From Fulvivirga imtechensis AK7 (lineage in GTDB: Bacteria > Bacteroidota > Bacteroidia > Cytophagales > Cyclobacteriaceae): a DNA stretch of 64,000 bases. Shown here one piece after another: positions 1 to 8,394 of this stretch. Position 1 is the first letter of the stretch. Each line of letters opens with the position of its first letter. The stretch lies in contig NZ_AMZN01000037.1 in assembly GCF_000331535.1 (NCBI RefSeq), positions 1-64,000 on the forward strand, given 5' to 3'. The notes under the pieces were generated by a model. That model searched no databases and was not told the DNA's origin. It saw nothing but the letters and a program-made list of their open reading frames with translations. Position numbers and translations under genes: made by a program.

Positions 1-11
1 AACACACCGAA

Positions 12-302
12 ATGAGTGGCACTATTCGAACCGAATTAGCCACATGGCGCCATTGCTCAACGGCCTGCCGGCTATCCTGCCCTCAAAAAGATACTTTTTG
101 GGACCTTATCAAAGACATGACTACCAGGCAAAATTGCCAATTTATAATCGCCTCCCATTCTCCGATTCTAATGACCTTGCCGAATAGCCAACTGTTTGAA
201 TTCAATGAGATAATTGAAGAAAAACACTATGAGGAAACCGAGCATTTTACTGTTCTAGAGCAATTCTTAAATACGCCTGAAGCTTTTACTCGTTTTCTGT
301 GA
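12..302 (+). pseudogene. 3' end of AAA-family (RecF/SMC-like) ATPase, partial or degraded
   Basis: The last ~70 residues read like the C-terminus of the small predicted ATPases (AAA_21/AAA_15 type) that resemble ABC ATPases. FIIASHSPILM is the switch/H-loop strand with its histidine. The following segment (LFEFNEIIEE, then YEETEHFTVLEQFLNTPE) matches the usual family ending. The first ~30 residues should hold the Walker B/D-loop (LDEPEAALSPQ-like). Here only SCPQK resembles it and the acidic Walker B residues are not visible, so the upstream part is either frameshifted or strongly diverged. The frame stays open to the left window edge, so the start at 12 is not meaningful. It could be the tail of an intact gene extending upstream. 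I lean towards a decayed copy. Confidence 0.5.
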
Positions 303-326
303 CTCCACGAACTCACTTTGCCAGAC

Positions 327-351
327 CTGACAGGTTTTGAAAATCTGTCAG
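327..351. repeat. Short palindrome (CTGACAG...CTGTCAG)
   Basis: CTGACAG at 327-333 pairs perfectly with CTGTCAG at 345-351. The inner bases TTT/AAA extend the hairpin. It lies between the ends of the ATPase remnant and the oxygenase gene, which are convergent. It may act as a terminator, although there is no long T-run. Palindromes of this composition are dispersed in many Bacteroidota genomes (from memory). Confidence 0.5.
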
Positions 352-365
352 TATGAACTTCAGAA

Positions 366-2579
366 TCATTCTGGTTGACAGACAAAAGCTTCTACTTTTT
401 TTGCTGCTTTTTTTAGTAATTCCGTGTCTTCCTGCCACTCCCTAAATTGTTGCTTGTAGGTAGCCTGAGTTTTTGTGATGCGGAGAGTATGAGGAGATCC
501 CTTTTTTATTGTTTCCATAGTCAGATCTGCTTTTACACTGCTGATTGCTGACTCCATCAGCTTTCTTTCTTGCATATTTGTTCGATAATCGAAGGTGTGC
601 TGAACAGGTGACTGCATAAAACCGGACAATAAATTCCATTGTTGGGCATATGGTTTTGATTGAGGTACCAGGCGCGACCAGTCTGCCGGTGGTTGCGGCA
701 TATTATTTACACGATCCTGTAAATTGTCATGACATACCAATAGTAGCTTACATGCTAATGCGGTTCGTTTCTTTGAAGCCATGACTTTATTTAATAAAAC
801 CATATTGATATAGCTTCTTTCCCCGGGAGCCATGAGAATGGCTGTCATTGCTTCTACCCATGTTTCTTTTTGAGGAAACATGCCTTCAAGGGCCAGTAGA
901 TCTTCAAGCGATTTAGTAGTCACAGGCTGGTTGTCTTTTTTAAGATCTGTCTTTGCAAAATAGTCAGGGAGGGCCTTCAGACACAACGACACCTCACTGC
1001 TACATTCCGGTAATGTAGTCAGGGCATGCAATATGGAAAGCAGATGGGTCATAATCTTTGTGTTACCTTCCTGGCCTACTTCGTTAAATATGTGCCCCAG
1101 GTATTTCATTGGATAAAATCGAGCTAGTTTTATCCAGTGTGTAGTATCTATTCCTAAAAAATGCTCCTTCAGCAACCGGTTTCCGATCCTGCGAAAGCAA
1201 GATGTATCGTTCTCACCTATCAGCCAGTCTATGATAATGTTATAGTCAGCTTTTTCGTAATGTTGGTCATCAAGGGAGCCGGACAGGATAATTTCACACA
1301 AGGAGATTTCTCTCTCATTCAACTGGTTCCTGTGTTTGTTATAGTACGCGATCCATTCCAGTTTATTGGCAGCGGTTTGCTCAGGGAGCAATTTTTCATG
1401 TATTTCAGCCGACCAGAGTATGACCGCGCCATAATGATACCAGTACATGATATCGGGACCATAATTGCCCATATAGCCTGTACTTTCTTTTACGATGGGC
1501 TCACCTTCATCCAGATGGAATGGGACCAGCAGATCTTTTTCTTCGAACCGGATATTGCCTAGGGGTGGGACACCTTCACTTAGCCAATGCTCAACATATA
1601 GCGATTCATCATACACTTCATCCATGGTTGCATACTCATCCGGCTCTTCATCATATCCATACCCATATCCATCATAGGCTGGCATACCGGCTTTATAGGA
1701 AGTTACCAGACACATTTTGGCATAATACCCTGCTTGTTCGGCTGCTCTCAGGAGCGCCTCAGCCCTGGAGCGATCATCTAGCTTCAGGTTTTCGGCTGAG
1801 AAATTTTCAGGTGTATATTGATGTCCCAATAAAATGATTTTTTGGGTCATATCCGGATTGCGCTCATCCGCTTTTAATAAGCCGGCAAGTTTGTTAACAT
1901 ACTTTTGAAGTGGTTCCAATTGTATTTGCTTTCCGGCCTTTTTTTGAATCAGATTATAGATCAACACTACTCTGTATCCGGAGGTTAGTGGTTTGATCTC
2001 ATGGTCACAGTCGGAGTAAAAAGCAGCGTAAGGTATAACGCTATCATCACAACAGGAATCAAACCGTATCACTTTTTGCTTTCCATCAAAACTCACCAAC
2101 AGTTCGCCTCCACTGTGATGGGCCGGCAGACCAATGATCAACGTGCCAAACATTCCTTTTTCCTTTTCGGAATCCTTGTGGGGCAGGAAGAAATCACCTT
2201 TTTCGTAAATAAGCATCTTATAAAGGTGAGCAGCCACTTCATCTTCTTCAATGCCCAGGTCGGATTTAATATTGACTAATATCCTTCGAATAAGTTTTTC
2301 CCATTTATCCCCATTAAATTTCAGCTTTTCGGCATCTATCTCCCAGGCACTCCTGACCTTATTATCTACAATGGTAAGACTTCCTTTTCCAAAGGCGGCT
2401 TTGTGTGCTACATCTATCAATGCTACAGCCTGAGGTTTATTAATAGGATATGATAATTCACCTACTCCCTCCACGTCCAGGGCAGGAAAAATAAAGGGCT
2501 CCGTACTGCTACAGGCAAAGGAGCCTTTGCCTTTAATGTCATTAAGACAATCTAAAATATCTTGATCCAAATTAGTCAT
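366..2579 (-). CDS. Large 2OG-Fe(II) oxygenase-family protein
   Basis: 737 residues. The N-terminal third is a prolyl-hydroxylase-like 2-oxoglutarate/Fe(II) dioxygenase fold. The metal ligands are visible as HKD (His134, Asp136) and a distal His193 in DCDHEIKPL, followed by Arg203 in GYRVVLIYN, the expected 2OG-binding arginine. GTLIIGLPAHHSGGELLV is the typical core strand. The remaining ~500 residues have no motif I recognise. They are rich in helices and contain an acidic Tyr-rich patch near residues 300-320 (YDGYGYGYDEEPDEY). Related bacterial and fungal proteins have the same layout, with an oxygenase N-terminus and a long uncharacterised C-terminus. Substrate unknown; there is no signal peptide, so it is probably cytoplasmic. 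It is monocistronic, with a 350-bp spacer upstream. Confidence 0.85.
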   Translation of the reverse strand: MTNLDQDILDCLNDIKGKGSFACSSTEPFIFPALDVEGVGELSYPINKPQAVALIDVAHKAAFGKGSLTIVDNKVRSAWEIDAEKLKFNGDKWEKLIRRILVNIKSDLGIEEDEVAAHLYKMLIYEKGDFFLPHKDSEKEKGMFGTLIIGLPAHHSGGELLVSFDGKQKVIRFDSCCDDSVIPYAAFYSDCDHEIKPLTSGYRVVLIYNLIQKKAGKQIQLEPLQKYVNKLAGLLKADERNPDMTQKIILLGHQYTPENFSAENLKLDDRSRAEALLRAAEQAGYYAKMCLVTSYKAGMPAYDGYGYGYDEEPDEYATMDEVYDESLYVEHWLSEGVPPLGNIRFEEKDLLVPFHLDEGEPIVKESTGYMGNYGPDIMYWYHYGAVILWSAEIHEKLLPEQTAANKLEWIAYYNKHRNQLNEREISLCEIILSGSLDDQHYEKADYNIIIDWLIGENDTSCFRRIGNRLLKEHFLGIDTTHWIKLARFYPMKYLGHIFNEVGQEGNTKIMTHLLSILHALTTLPECSSEVSLCLKALPDYFAKTDLKKDNQPVTTKSLEDLLALEGMFPQKETWVEAMTAILMAPGERSYINMVLLNKVMASKKRTALACKLLLVCHDNLQDRVNNMPQPPADWSRLVPQSKPYAQQWNLLSGFMQSPVQHTFDYRTNMQERKLMESAISSVKADLTMETIKKGSPHTLRITKTQATYKQQFREWQEDTELLKKAAKKVEAFVCQPE

Positions 2580-2931
2580 ACCCGAAATTAAGGAACCTGG
2601 TTTAAAAAAATGCTGATTTCACTAAAGATTAATAGTGGCAATATCCCTGAGCTATTAATTTTGTGAAGGGACTAAAGACATAGTCTGAACCTGCCTCCAT
2701 ATCTGCTTGCGGGAGACTCACCGGAAGAGAATTTTTCGGGAGGTTTTGAAAACCGATCACTGATTCGGACTTACAAGCGTCATTTATCGGATGTGATTGG
2801 CCTTGCGGAGACACGCATCCGATGAGTTGCTCAGGCTTTTCAAACCACCTCCAACTTTTTCCGTTTGACTATAAGCGGATCATATGTGTTATTAGCTCAA
2901 CAATTCAGAAGGTTTTTATTATGTTTGTTTT
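2580..2931. other. Intergenic region, no gene seen
   Basis: A 352-bp spacer between the divergent oxygenase and permease genes. A 61-codon frame on the minus strand (2629-2814) shows no recognisable motif and I do not call it. A Bacteroidota-type -7 box (TATGTTTG) lies at the right end. Nothing else was detected. Confidence 0.5.
2920..2927 (+). promoter_or_regulatory. Candidate -7 box TATGTTTG upstream of AI-2E permease gene
   Basis: Matches the Bacteroidota consensus TAnnTTTG and ends 4 nt before the ATG at 2932, so the transcript would be leaderless or nearly so. No TTG was found at the usual ~19-nt spacing, so the call is tentative. Confidence 0.3.
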
Positions 2932-4029
2932 ATGCCAGGACGTACATTTTTTTATATCATTCTATCTTTAGCCCTTGTTGTTTTCTTCGGATGGGTATTT
3001 CTCGACATTTTTATATACATAGCTATAGCCATAGTGGTTAGTAGTATTTTAAGGCCACTTACCCAGTATATAGTTAATACACAGATATTTAGGATCAGGA
3101 TACCCCGGTTGCTGGCAGTGATCTTGTCCTATGCCATATTGATACTCCTTATCGTTTCATTTGTTATTTTGTTCATCCCTCTTATATCGGACCAGATAGA
3201 GGTAATATCTGGTATTAACTACGAAAATCTATATACTCGTCTGACCCTGCCTCTACAGCGGCTGGAAGATTTTTTAATTGCTAATGATCTTACTACCGAA
3301 TCAGAGGGATTTATTGTTAATAGCCTGAAAGACAACATTATTTCCGTTATCTCTGAGGTAAAATTCGGCAATGTTTTAAATGACATTCTGGCCTTTACAG
3401 GGCAATTTTTTGTGGGTATTCTGGCGGTGAGCTTTATTTCATTCTTCTTCCTATATGAAATGGGTTCCATGCGCAAGAAGTTGATATCACTTATACCAAA
3501 CAAGTATTTTGAGGTAACCATTGCCGCTTACAATAAGATAGAGCGACTACTTTCAAACTACCTCATCGGTTTGCTGTTCCAAATGTTTTTCATTTTTACC
3601 ATTGCCTCTCTGGGGTTGAGCATCCTGGGGATAAAATATGCTCTGACTATAGCGCTTTTTGCTGCTGTGGCCAACCTGATACCATACCTGGGACCAATTC
3701 TTGGAGCTACTTTTGGTATCCTCGTTGGTATTTCTACAGGCACCGATTTGGTGTATTCTCAGGATTACCTGGTCCTGATCCTTAAAATTGCAGCAGTATT
3801 TGCCATTGTCCAATTGGTGGATAACATTGTCCTTCAGCCATTAATCTTTTCGAAAAGTGTAAAAGCACATCCATTAGAAATATTTATAATTATATTTGCA
3901 GGCGCTTCGCTGGCGGGCATTCCCGGAATGATCGCTGCCATACCTGTTTATACTGTTATCAGGGTCTCTATTTCTGAACTATATTCAGGGTACAGAAGCT
4001 ATAATATTTTTAAACTTCAGAAAAAGTAG
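2932..4029 (+). CDS. AI-2E family transporter (UPF0118 permease)
   Basis: 365 residues with about eight hydrophobic segments: two near the N-terminus, a soluble insert at ~85-150, then a membrane block to ~350. The C-terminal signature VDNIVLQPLIFSKSVKAHPL followed by GIPGMIAAIPV is characteristic of PF01594. Known members include autoinducer-2 exporters and Na+/H+ antiporters, so the substrate cannot be assigned from sequence. It ends 6 bp before ychF on the same strand, which suggests cotranscription. Confidence 0.9.
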   Translation: MPGRTFFYIILSLALVVFFGWVFLDIFIYIAIAIVVSSILRPLTQYIVNTQIFRIRIPRLLAVILSYAILILLIVSFVILFIPLISDQIEVISGINYENLYTRLTLPLQRLEDFLIANDLTTESEGFIVNSLKDNIISVISEVKFGNVLNDILAFTGQFFVGILAVSFISFFFLYEMGSMRKKLISLIPNKYFEVTIAAYNKIERLLSNYLIGLLFQMFFIFTIASLGLSILGIKYALTIALFAAVANLIPYLGPILGATFGILVGISTGTDLVYSQDYLVLILKIAAVFAIVQLVDNIVLQPLIFSKSVKAHPLEIFIIIFAGASLAGIPGMIAAIPVYTVIRVSISELYSGYRSYNIFKLQKK

Positions 4030-4035
4030 AATTTC

Positions 4036-5133
4036 ATGGCACTGAAATGTGGTATAGTAGGGTTGCCCAATGTTGGGAAGTCCACTCTTTTTAATGCGAT
4101 CTCAAATAATAAGGCAGAAGCTGCCAATTTCCCGTTTTGTACTATTGAGCCTAACGTTGGAGTGATCACCGTACCTGATGAGCGGCTTCAGATACTCGAG
4201 GAACTGGTGAATCCGCAAAGAGTGCTGCCTACTACCATTGAATTTGTAGATATTGCCGGGTTGGTAAAGGGTGCCAGCAAAGGAGAAGGGCTTGGTAACC
4301 AGTTTTTGGCTAATATCAGAGAGGTAGATGCAATCGCTCATGTTGTGCGTTGCTTTGCCGATGACAACATTGTGCATGTAGAAGGGAAGGTAGACCCGGT
4401 GGCTGATAAGGAGGTGATAGATGCTGAATTACAATTAAAAGATCTGGAATCTGTCGATAAAAAGATAGCCCGTATTGAAAAGGTAGCCAAGAGTGGAGAT
4501 ACAAAGGCAAAAAAGGACCTTTCGGTATTGCAGCAGTACAAAACGCATCTGGAGGCAGGAAACAATGCACGAACACTGGAGCTTGACCCTGAAGAAAGGA
4601 AGGCCATTGCAGATCTTCAACTGCTCACGGCTAAACCAGTGATATATGTGGCCAATGTTGAAGAAACAGCGCTGCCTGACGGTAACGAATACTCTAATAT
4701 GCTGAAGCAAGCCGTGAAAGGGGAGAATGCAGAAGTGGTTGTGGTGTCGGCTTCTATTGAAGCCCAGATCGCAGAACTTGAAGACTCGGAAGAGCGGGCG
4801 CTGTTCCTTGAAGAGTATGGACTAAAAGAGTCAGGCTTGAATAAGCTGATCAAAGCTGCCTATAACATACTTAACCTGATCACCTATTTTACTGCCGGAG
4901 TACAAGAGGTAAGAGCCTGGACCATTAAAAAAGGATGGAAGGCTCCGCAGGCGGCAGGGGTTATCCATACCGATTTTGAAAAGGGCTTTATTAAGGCTGA
5001 AGTTATAAAATTAGAGAATTATCAAAAATATAAATCTGAAGTGGCTTGTAAAGAAGCCGGTAAAATTGCCATCGAAGGAAAGGAATATATTGTGTGCGAT
5101 GGAGACATTATGCACTTCAGATTTAATGTTTAA
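4036..5133 (+). CDS. ychF: Redox-regulated ATPase YchF (Obg-family)
   Basis: 365 residues, the normal length. The Walker A is GLPNVGKST (residues 9-17). The switch region [10 protein letters not shown] and [20 protein letters not shown] are family hallmarks. The G4 position reads NVEE instead of NKxD, which explains the family's ATP preference over GTP. The C-terminal TGS domain ([29 protein letters not shown]) is intact and the protein ends in MHFRFNV, as YchF proteins do. It is a ribosome-associated, universally conserved protein linked to stress and translation. It follows the AI-2E gene by 6 bp. Confidence 0.97.
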   Translation: MALKCGIVGLPNVGKSTLFNAISNNKAEAANFPFCTIEPNVGVITVPDERLQILEELVNPQRVLPTTIEFVDIAGLVKGASKGEGLGNQFLANIREVDAIAHVVRCFADDNIVHVEGKVDPVADKEVIDAELQLKDLESVDKKIARIEKVAKSGDTKAKKDLSVLQQYKTHLEAGNNARTLELDPEERKAIADLQLLTAKPVIYVANVEETALPDGNEYSNMLKQAVKGENAEVVVVSASIEAQIAELEDSEERALFLEEYGLKESGLNKLIKAAYNILNLITYFTAGVQEVRAWTIKKGWKAPQAAGVIHTDFEKGFIKAEVIKLENYQKYKSEVACKEAGKIAIEGKEYIVCDGDIMHFRFNV

Positions 5134-5348
5134 AATATTTTTTTATTACATGAATTTTTAGAATTGGCGATTTAACGTTATTTTTATTAAAATATTGTAT
5201 AACTTTTTTGAATAACGATAACAATCTGGCTGAAAGTTAAAGTTACAACTGTTTGTTTGGAGAGGGGGTGACGCGAGAATTTTTTAAGATAAAACAGTGA
5301 TTATATCCCTTTGGCCCTGATTTTTTGTCTAGGTAATTTTATTTCAAA

Positions 5349-6149
5349 TTGAGAGTCAGGATTATATTTCTTCTAAAGAATAGGGGGAGCCATGTCCCTT
5401 TTCATCACCAATATTTGCTTGCGCAAATGATCAAAGGAATTTTGATGAAGGGTGGTGAGGAAAAGTTTATTAAGTATTCTTTCTACAATTTTTCCGGGCT
5501 TAAAGGTCAAACTAAAGTGAGTAGAAAAGGGTTGCACTTTTATTCTTCTCGTGTAACACTTGTTTTTTCAAGCCCTAATAAGCAATTCATTGATTACTTC
5601 CTCATGAATCTATTTGAGTTCGAGCAGGTGGAGCTGGGTGGACTATTCCTGCAGCCTGAGGCCGTGGAGTTGGAGGAAAAGGTGGAGTTAGGCGAATCTT
5701 TGAAATTTATCTGTATATCACCGCTGGTCATACTCAATTCCTCATTTAACGATAGTTCTGCCAAGCGATTTATTTCTCCGGATACGGATGCTTTTTCTGA
5801 CCTGCTTTACGAATCTACTATTGGGAGAATGCAGGCAGCGGAGATGTTTACCGATGAGCAAATAGTGAGTTTTTATAAGTTTCAGGTTGTGCCGGACAAA
5901 AGCTACCTTGCCAGGCTGGCTGCGGCACAAAAGAAATTTGCCAGGATCTACCCCGTCTATGACCAGGATGTAAAGTATGAGGTAAGAGGGTACACCTTTC
6001 CATTTACACTATATGCTGCCAAAGAGGTACAGGAGTTTGTCTTTCACTGTGGCCTTGGCCAGTTTACACACAAAGGGTTTGGCATGCTGGATGTAGCCCA
6101 CTCCAATCCTAACAGCAGGGTGCTGAAATATGAATTCAGCTATGCCTAA
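5349..6149 (+). CDS. cas6: Cas6-family CRISPR endoribonuclease, stand-alone
   Basis: 266 residues, the usual Cas6 length. It begins MRVRIIFLLKN, like the first strand of a Cas6 ferredoxin-like (RAMP) fold. The C-terminal half carries the diagnostic glycine-rich loop GLGQFTHKGFG (residues 235-245), an exact GhGxxxxxGhG. Histidines 15, 19 and 20 lie in VPFHHQYLLAQMIKG, the region where Cas6 enzymes carry the helix with the general base, so catalysis is plausible. The start codon is TTG: no in-frame ATG fits, and the TTG start gives the conserved N-terminus. Cas6 normally cleaves pre-crRNA in CRISPR repeats of type I/III systems. Here the neighbours are ychF and a T9SS plug gene, and no other cas gene or array lies within the window. 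It may serve a distant array or have another RNA substrate. Confidence 0.85.
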   Translation: MRVRIIFLLKNRGSHVPFHHQYLLAQMIKGILMKGGEEKFIKYSFYNFSGLKGQTKVSRKGLHFYSSRVTLVFSSPNKQFIDYFLMNLFEFEQVELGGLFLQPEAVELEEKVELGESLKFICISPLVILNSSFNDSSAKRFISPDTDAFSDLLYESTIGRMQAAEMFTDEQIVSFYKFQVVPDKSYLARLAAAQKKFARIYPVYDQDVKYEVRGYTFPFTLYAAKEVQEFVFHCGLGQFTHKGFGMLDVAHSNPNSRVLKYEFSYA

Positions 6150-6345
6150 TGGGCTGATCTCTAAATCAACAGCTATATTCACAACTCTTTTCCTTCATGT
6201 CTGGTTGAGATTTTTCAATATTTGGGATCAAGCGATATTTATGGGGCGGTAATGTAAATATTGCTGATAATGCAGGTTCTTACATCCTTCCTGAAAGAAA
6301 TCTCATTCCCCGGCGGGCCTCAATGCCCCAGGCTACAAAGGATTC

Positions 6346-6360
6346 CATCCCTCCGGGATG
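6346..6360. repeat. Perfect hairpin CATCCC-TCC-GGGATG
   Basis: A six-base-pair stem with a 3-nt loop inside GC-rich non-coding sequence. It resembles the short REP-like hairpins scattered in Bacteroidota intergenic DNA. There is no T-run, so it is unlikely to be a terminator by itself. Confidence 0.45.
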
Positions 6361-6396
6361 CTTAGCTTGACGGCTATGGTACAGTTGTCCGGGAAG

Positions 6397-6448
6397 AGTA
6401 TTTTTGGGACAAGCATAACGCAGATATTGACGTTTTCTAAAAGCCACT
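6397..6448. repeat. Truncated copy of the dispersed MITE-like element
   Basis: This 52-bp stretch aligns without gaps to 58406-58457, the right part of the intact element at 58 kb. By eye about 43 of 52 positions agree. It ends in GTTTTCTAAAAGCCACT, corresponding to the element's terminal inverted repeat. The left two thirds are missing. Confidence 0.6.
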
Positions 6449-6454
6449 ATTTAG

Positions 6455-7741
6455 TTAGTTAGTGGCATTCAGCGTTATATGTTTGTATCCGATCAGCATA
6501 TCTGCCCGGCTTGCGGGGGGGCTATAATAAACGAATATTTCATATTCATTTTCTGTTTCGAAGTGGTTACCCTCAAAGTAGTTATTTTTTAAAGTATCTC
6601 CTTTTATAAAGTATTGATAGTCGTAATATCCTTGTTTCAGGATCATTTCACCGTGGTACATTTCGGTTTTCTTGTCGTAGTTCATCTTATTGGTTAGATC
6701 CCAATTGTTCATTTTGCCTACTACATACACATCACCACCAATTTCGTCTGCTTTCAATGTGAAATAAGTGGTAACATAGTCACTTTGCACGGGACCATTG
6801 CCCGTGTCAGTATTGGCTATGAAAAAATCACCGTTCAGGTCATCATATTGTGTATATACCTGGTATATCCTGGGCAGATCTGTCATCAGTTGCACCGAAA
6901 TGGGACGCGTGTTGAGGTGTACGCGCTGTACATTCTGGCCGGGGTACCTGAGCGACCGCATGTCAAAAAAACGGAATTCATTGCCGGCACTGAAATTATT
7001 TTCATAGTTGAAAAAACGGTATTCTAGCTCACTTATATTTTCTCTGATGAAATTTGGCTTAAGTGTCGTAATGGCATTATCCCAGCGCTGATTTTGTCTG
7101 AGTACTATTTGAATACTTTCGAGAGGGTTTTGAATAGGGAAATCTGTATAGTCAATCTTGAAATCCAACTGCTGATTCATTCTGTTCACCGAGGTGAGGC
7201 CGGTAAGGCTACTGGTAAGTGAAATGCTTACATTATTATTGAATAGCATAAATCTCTTTGAGAGAATAATGTCTGATTCATTTGAACCCCTGTAAGCCAC
7301 CAGCAGGTAGTTGCCGGGCAGTTTTATGTTGGGCAACTTAAATCTATAATGGACATAGGCAATTTTAGTATCAACTGATAACTCATAGTTATTGATATTG
7401 TACTCATTGTAGTCATATAGATAATCCAGGTTGCGAAGTCTGGAGGGTCGCCAGTCGCTGTTGCAGTGAATGATCTTTACCTTGTAGTTTTCAGGAGACT
7501 GAACCAGGTCATCAAATTCAAGCATGAGACTATTGTTCCCAACCGGAGCGACCGCAGGTAGTAAAATGTCATTAGGCTTACCGGTGTTTGGATAAAGCTG
7601 CACCGTTCGTATCTCCATTTCGTAGGTGGCATCTTTGTATAGTAATTTTTTTTCCTGGGGAAAAGTTTTATTTCCCGGAGCGTTGCCAAAAGAGAATTGG
7701 CTAAAAATTATTATTGCTGAGGCGATCCATTTTATCATCAC
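6455..7741 (-). CDS. Type IX secretion system plug protein (DUF5103)
   Basis: 428 residues with an N-terminal signal sequence (MMIKWIASAIIIFSQFSFGNA). The body matches the DUF5103 family: an N-terminal beta domain (YEMEIRTVQLYPNTGKPNDILLPAV) with the conserved NSDWRPSRLRNLDYLYDYNEYNI segment, and a C-terminal domain with VYVVGKMNNWDLTNKMNYD that looks like a carbohydrate-binding/E-set fold. In the T9SS translocon this periplasmic protein plugs the SprA channel. No other T9SS machinery gene lies in the window, but a T9SS substrate is encoded at 36.8 kb. It is divergent from the sigma factor gene, with a 101-bp spacer. Confidence 0.88.
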   Translation of the reverse strand: MMIKWIASAIIIFSQFSFGNAPGNKTFPQEKKLLYKDATYEMEIRTVQLYPNTGKPNDILLPAVAPVGNNSLMLEFDDLVQSPENYKVKIIHCNSDWRPSRLRNLDYLYDYNEYNINNYELSVDTKIAYVHYRFKLPNIKLPGNYLLVAYRGSNESDIILSKRFMLFNNNVSISLTSSLTGLTSVNRMNQQLDFKIDYTDFPIQNPLESIQIVLRQNQRWDNAITTLKPNFIRENISELEYRFFNYENNFSAGNEFRFFDMRSLRYPGQNVQRVHLNTRPISVQLMTDLPRIYQVYTQYDDLNGDFFIANTDTGNGPVQSDYVTTYFTLKADEIGGDVYVVGKMNNWDLTNKMNYDKKTEMYHGEMILKQGYYDYQYFIKGDTLKNNYFEGNHFETENEYEIFVYYSPPASRADMLIGYKHITLNATN

Positions 7742-7842
7742 GCATTAAAATTATGATTAATTTTGATATACGAGGTAACGTATTCCAACCAAAGTTAATT
7801 GTGCAGTGTCTACAAAACATAGCACGTGCTCATTTGTTGTAA

Positions 7843-8394
7843 ATGGATTCAGAAAAAGACCTTATAGAGGGGTGTTGCAGAGGTGATAGAAAGTCGCAAA
7901 GGCGTCTTTTCGATCTTTTTTCTAAAAAGATGAAAGTGGTTGCCATGCGTTACTCCAAGTCGGATCTTGAAGCGGAAGATATTCTGCAGGAATCTTTTAT
8001 TAAGATTTTTGATAAGATCAAAACCTTCCGGGGCGACTCACGCCTGGAATTTTGGATCAAAAGGGTGGTAGTCAACACTGCGCTAAATCATCAACGAAGT
8101 AAACTGTATTTATTCCCGATGGTTGATGTTAATGGATTGACCTGTTTAGAGGATGGAGGCTTTTCATTGGCAGGTTTTCACTTTCGGGAATTGTTGAAGC
8201 TGATACAGGATCTGCCTTCAGGTTGCCAGGTAATATTTAACCTGTTTGCCATAGAAGGATATTCTCATAAAGAAATTGCCGAGATGCTGGATATCAGTGA
8301 AGGCACTTCGAAATCCCAGTATGCGAGGGCGAGGAGCCTTCTTCGGGAGAAAATTGAAAAAGAAGAAAGTATTAGTTATGGAAATGCAAGATAG
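7843..8394 (+). CDS. ECF RNA polymerase sigma factor
   Basis: 183 residues. Region 2 is DLIEGCCRGDRKSQRRLFDLF with AEDILQESFIKIFDKIKTFRG, and region 4 is IFNLFAIEGYSHKEIAEMLDISEGTSKSQYARARSLLREKI, the standard sigma-70 ECF layout. The stop overlaps the start of the next gene by 17 bp, so the two are probably translationally coupled. The partner encodes an anti-sigma-like membrane protein, the common Bacteroidota arrangement. Its target regulon cannot be read from sequence. Confidence 0.92.
   Translation: MDSEKDLIEGCCRGDRKSQRRLFDLFSKKMKVVAMRYSKSDLEAEDILQESFIKIFDKIKTFRGDSRLEFWIKRVVVNTALNHQRSKLYLFPMVDVNGLTCLEDGGFSLAGFHFRELLKLIQDLPSGCQVIFNLFAIEGYSHKEIAEMLDISEGTSKSQYARARSLLREKIEKEESISYGNAR

Larger units (their letters stand above)
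6150..6454. other. Repeat-rich intergenic region downstream of cas6
   Basis: A 305-bp spacer between the convergent cas6 and T9SS plug genes, with no coding potential seen. It holds a perfect hairpin CATCCC-TCC-GGGATG (6346-6360), GC-rich repeat-like sequence around 6300-6345, and a truncated copy of the dispersed element described at 14, 24 and 58 kb (6397-6448). Confidence 0.6.

Noticed and set aside
2629-2814. 61-codon minus-strand frame in the 2.6-2.9 kb spacer
   Set aside because: No signal, motif or promoter, and composition like the surrounding spacer. Considered chance.
8276-8377. Upstream extension of the anti-sigma/barrel gene
   Set aside because: It lies entirely within the sigma factor's region 4 coding sequence in another frame. 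The conserved start is at 8378.
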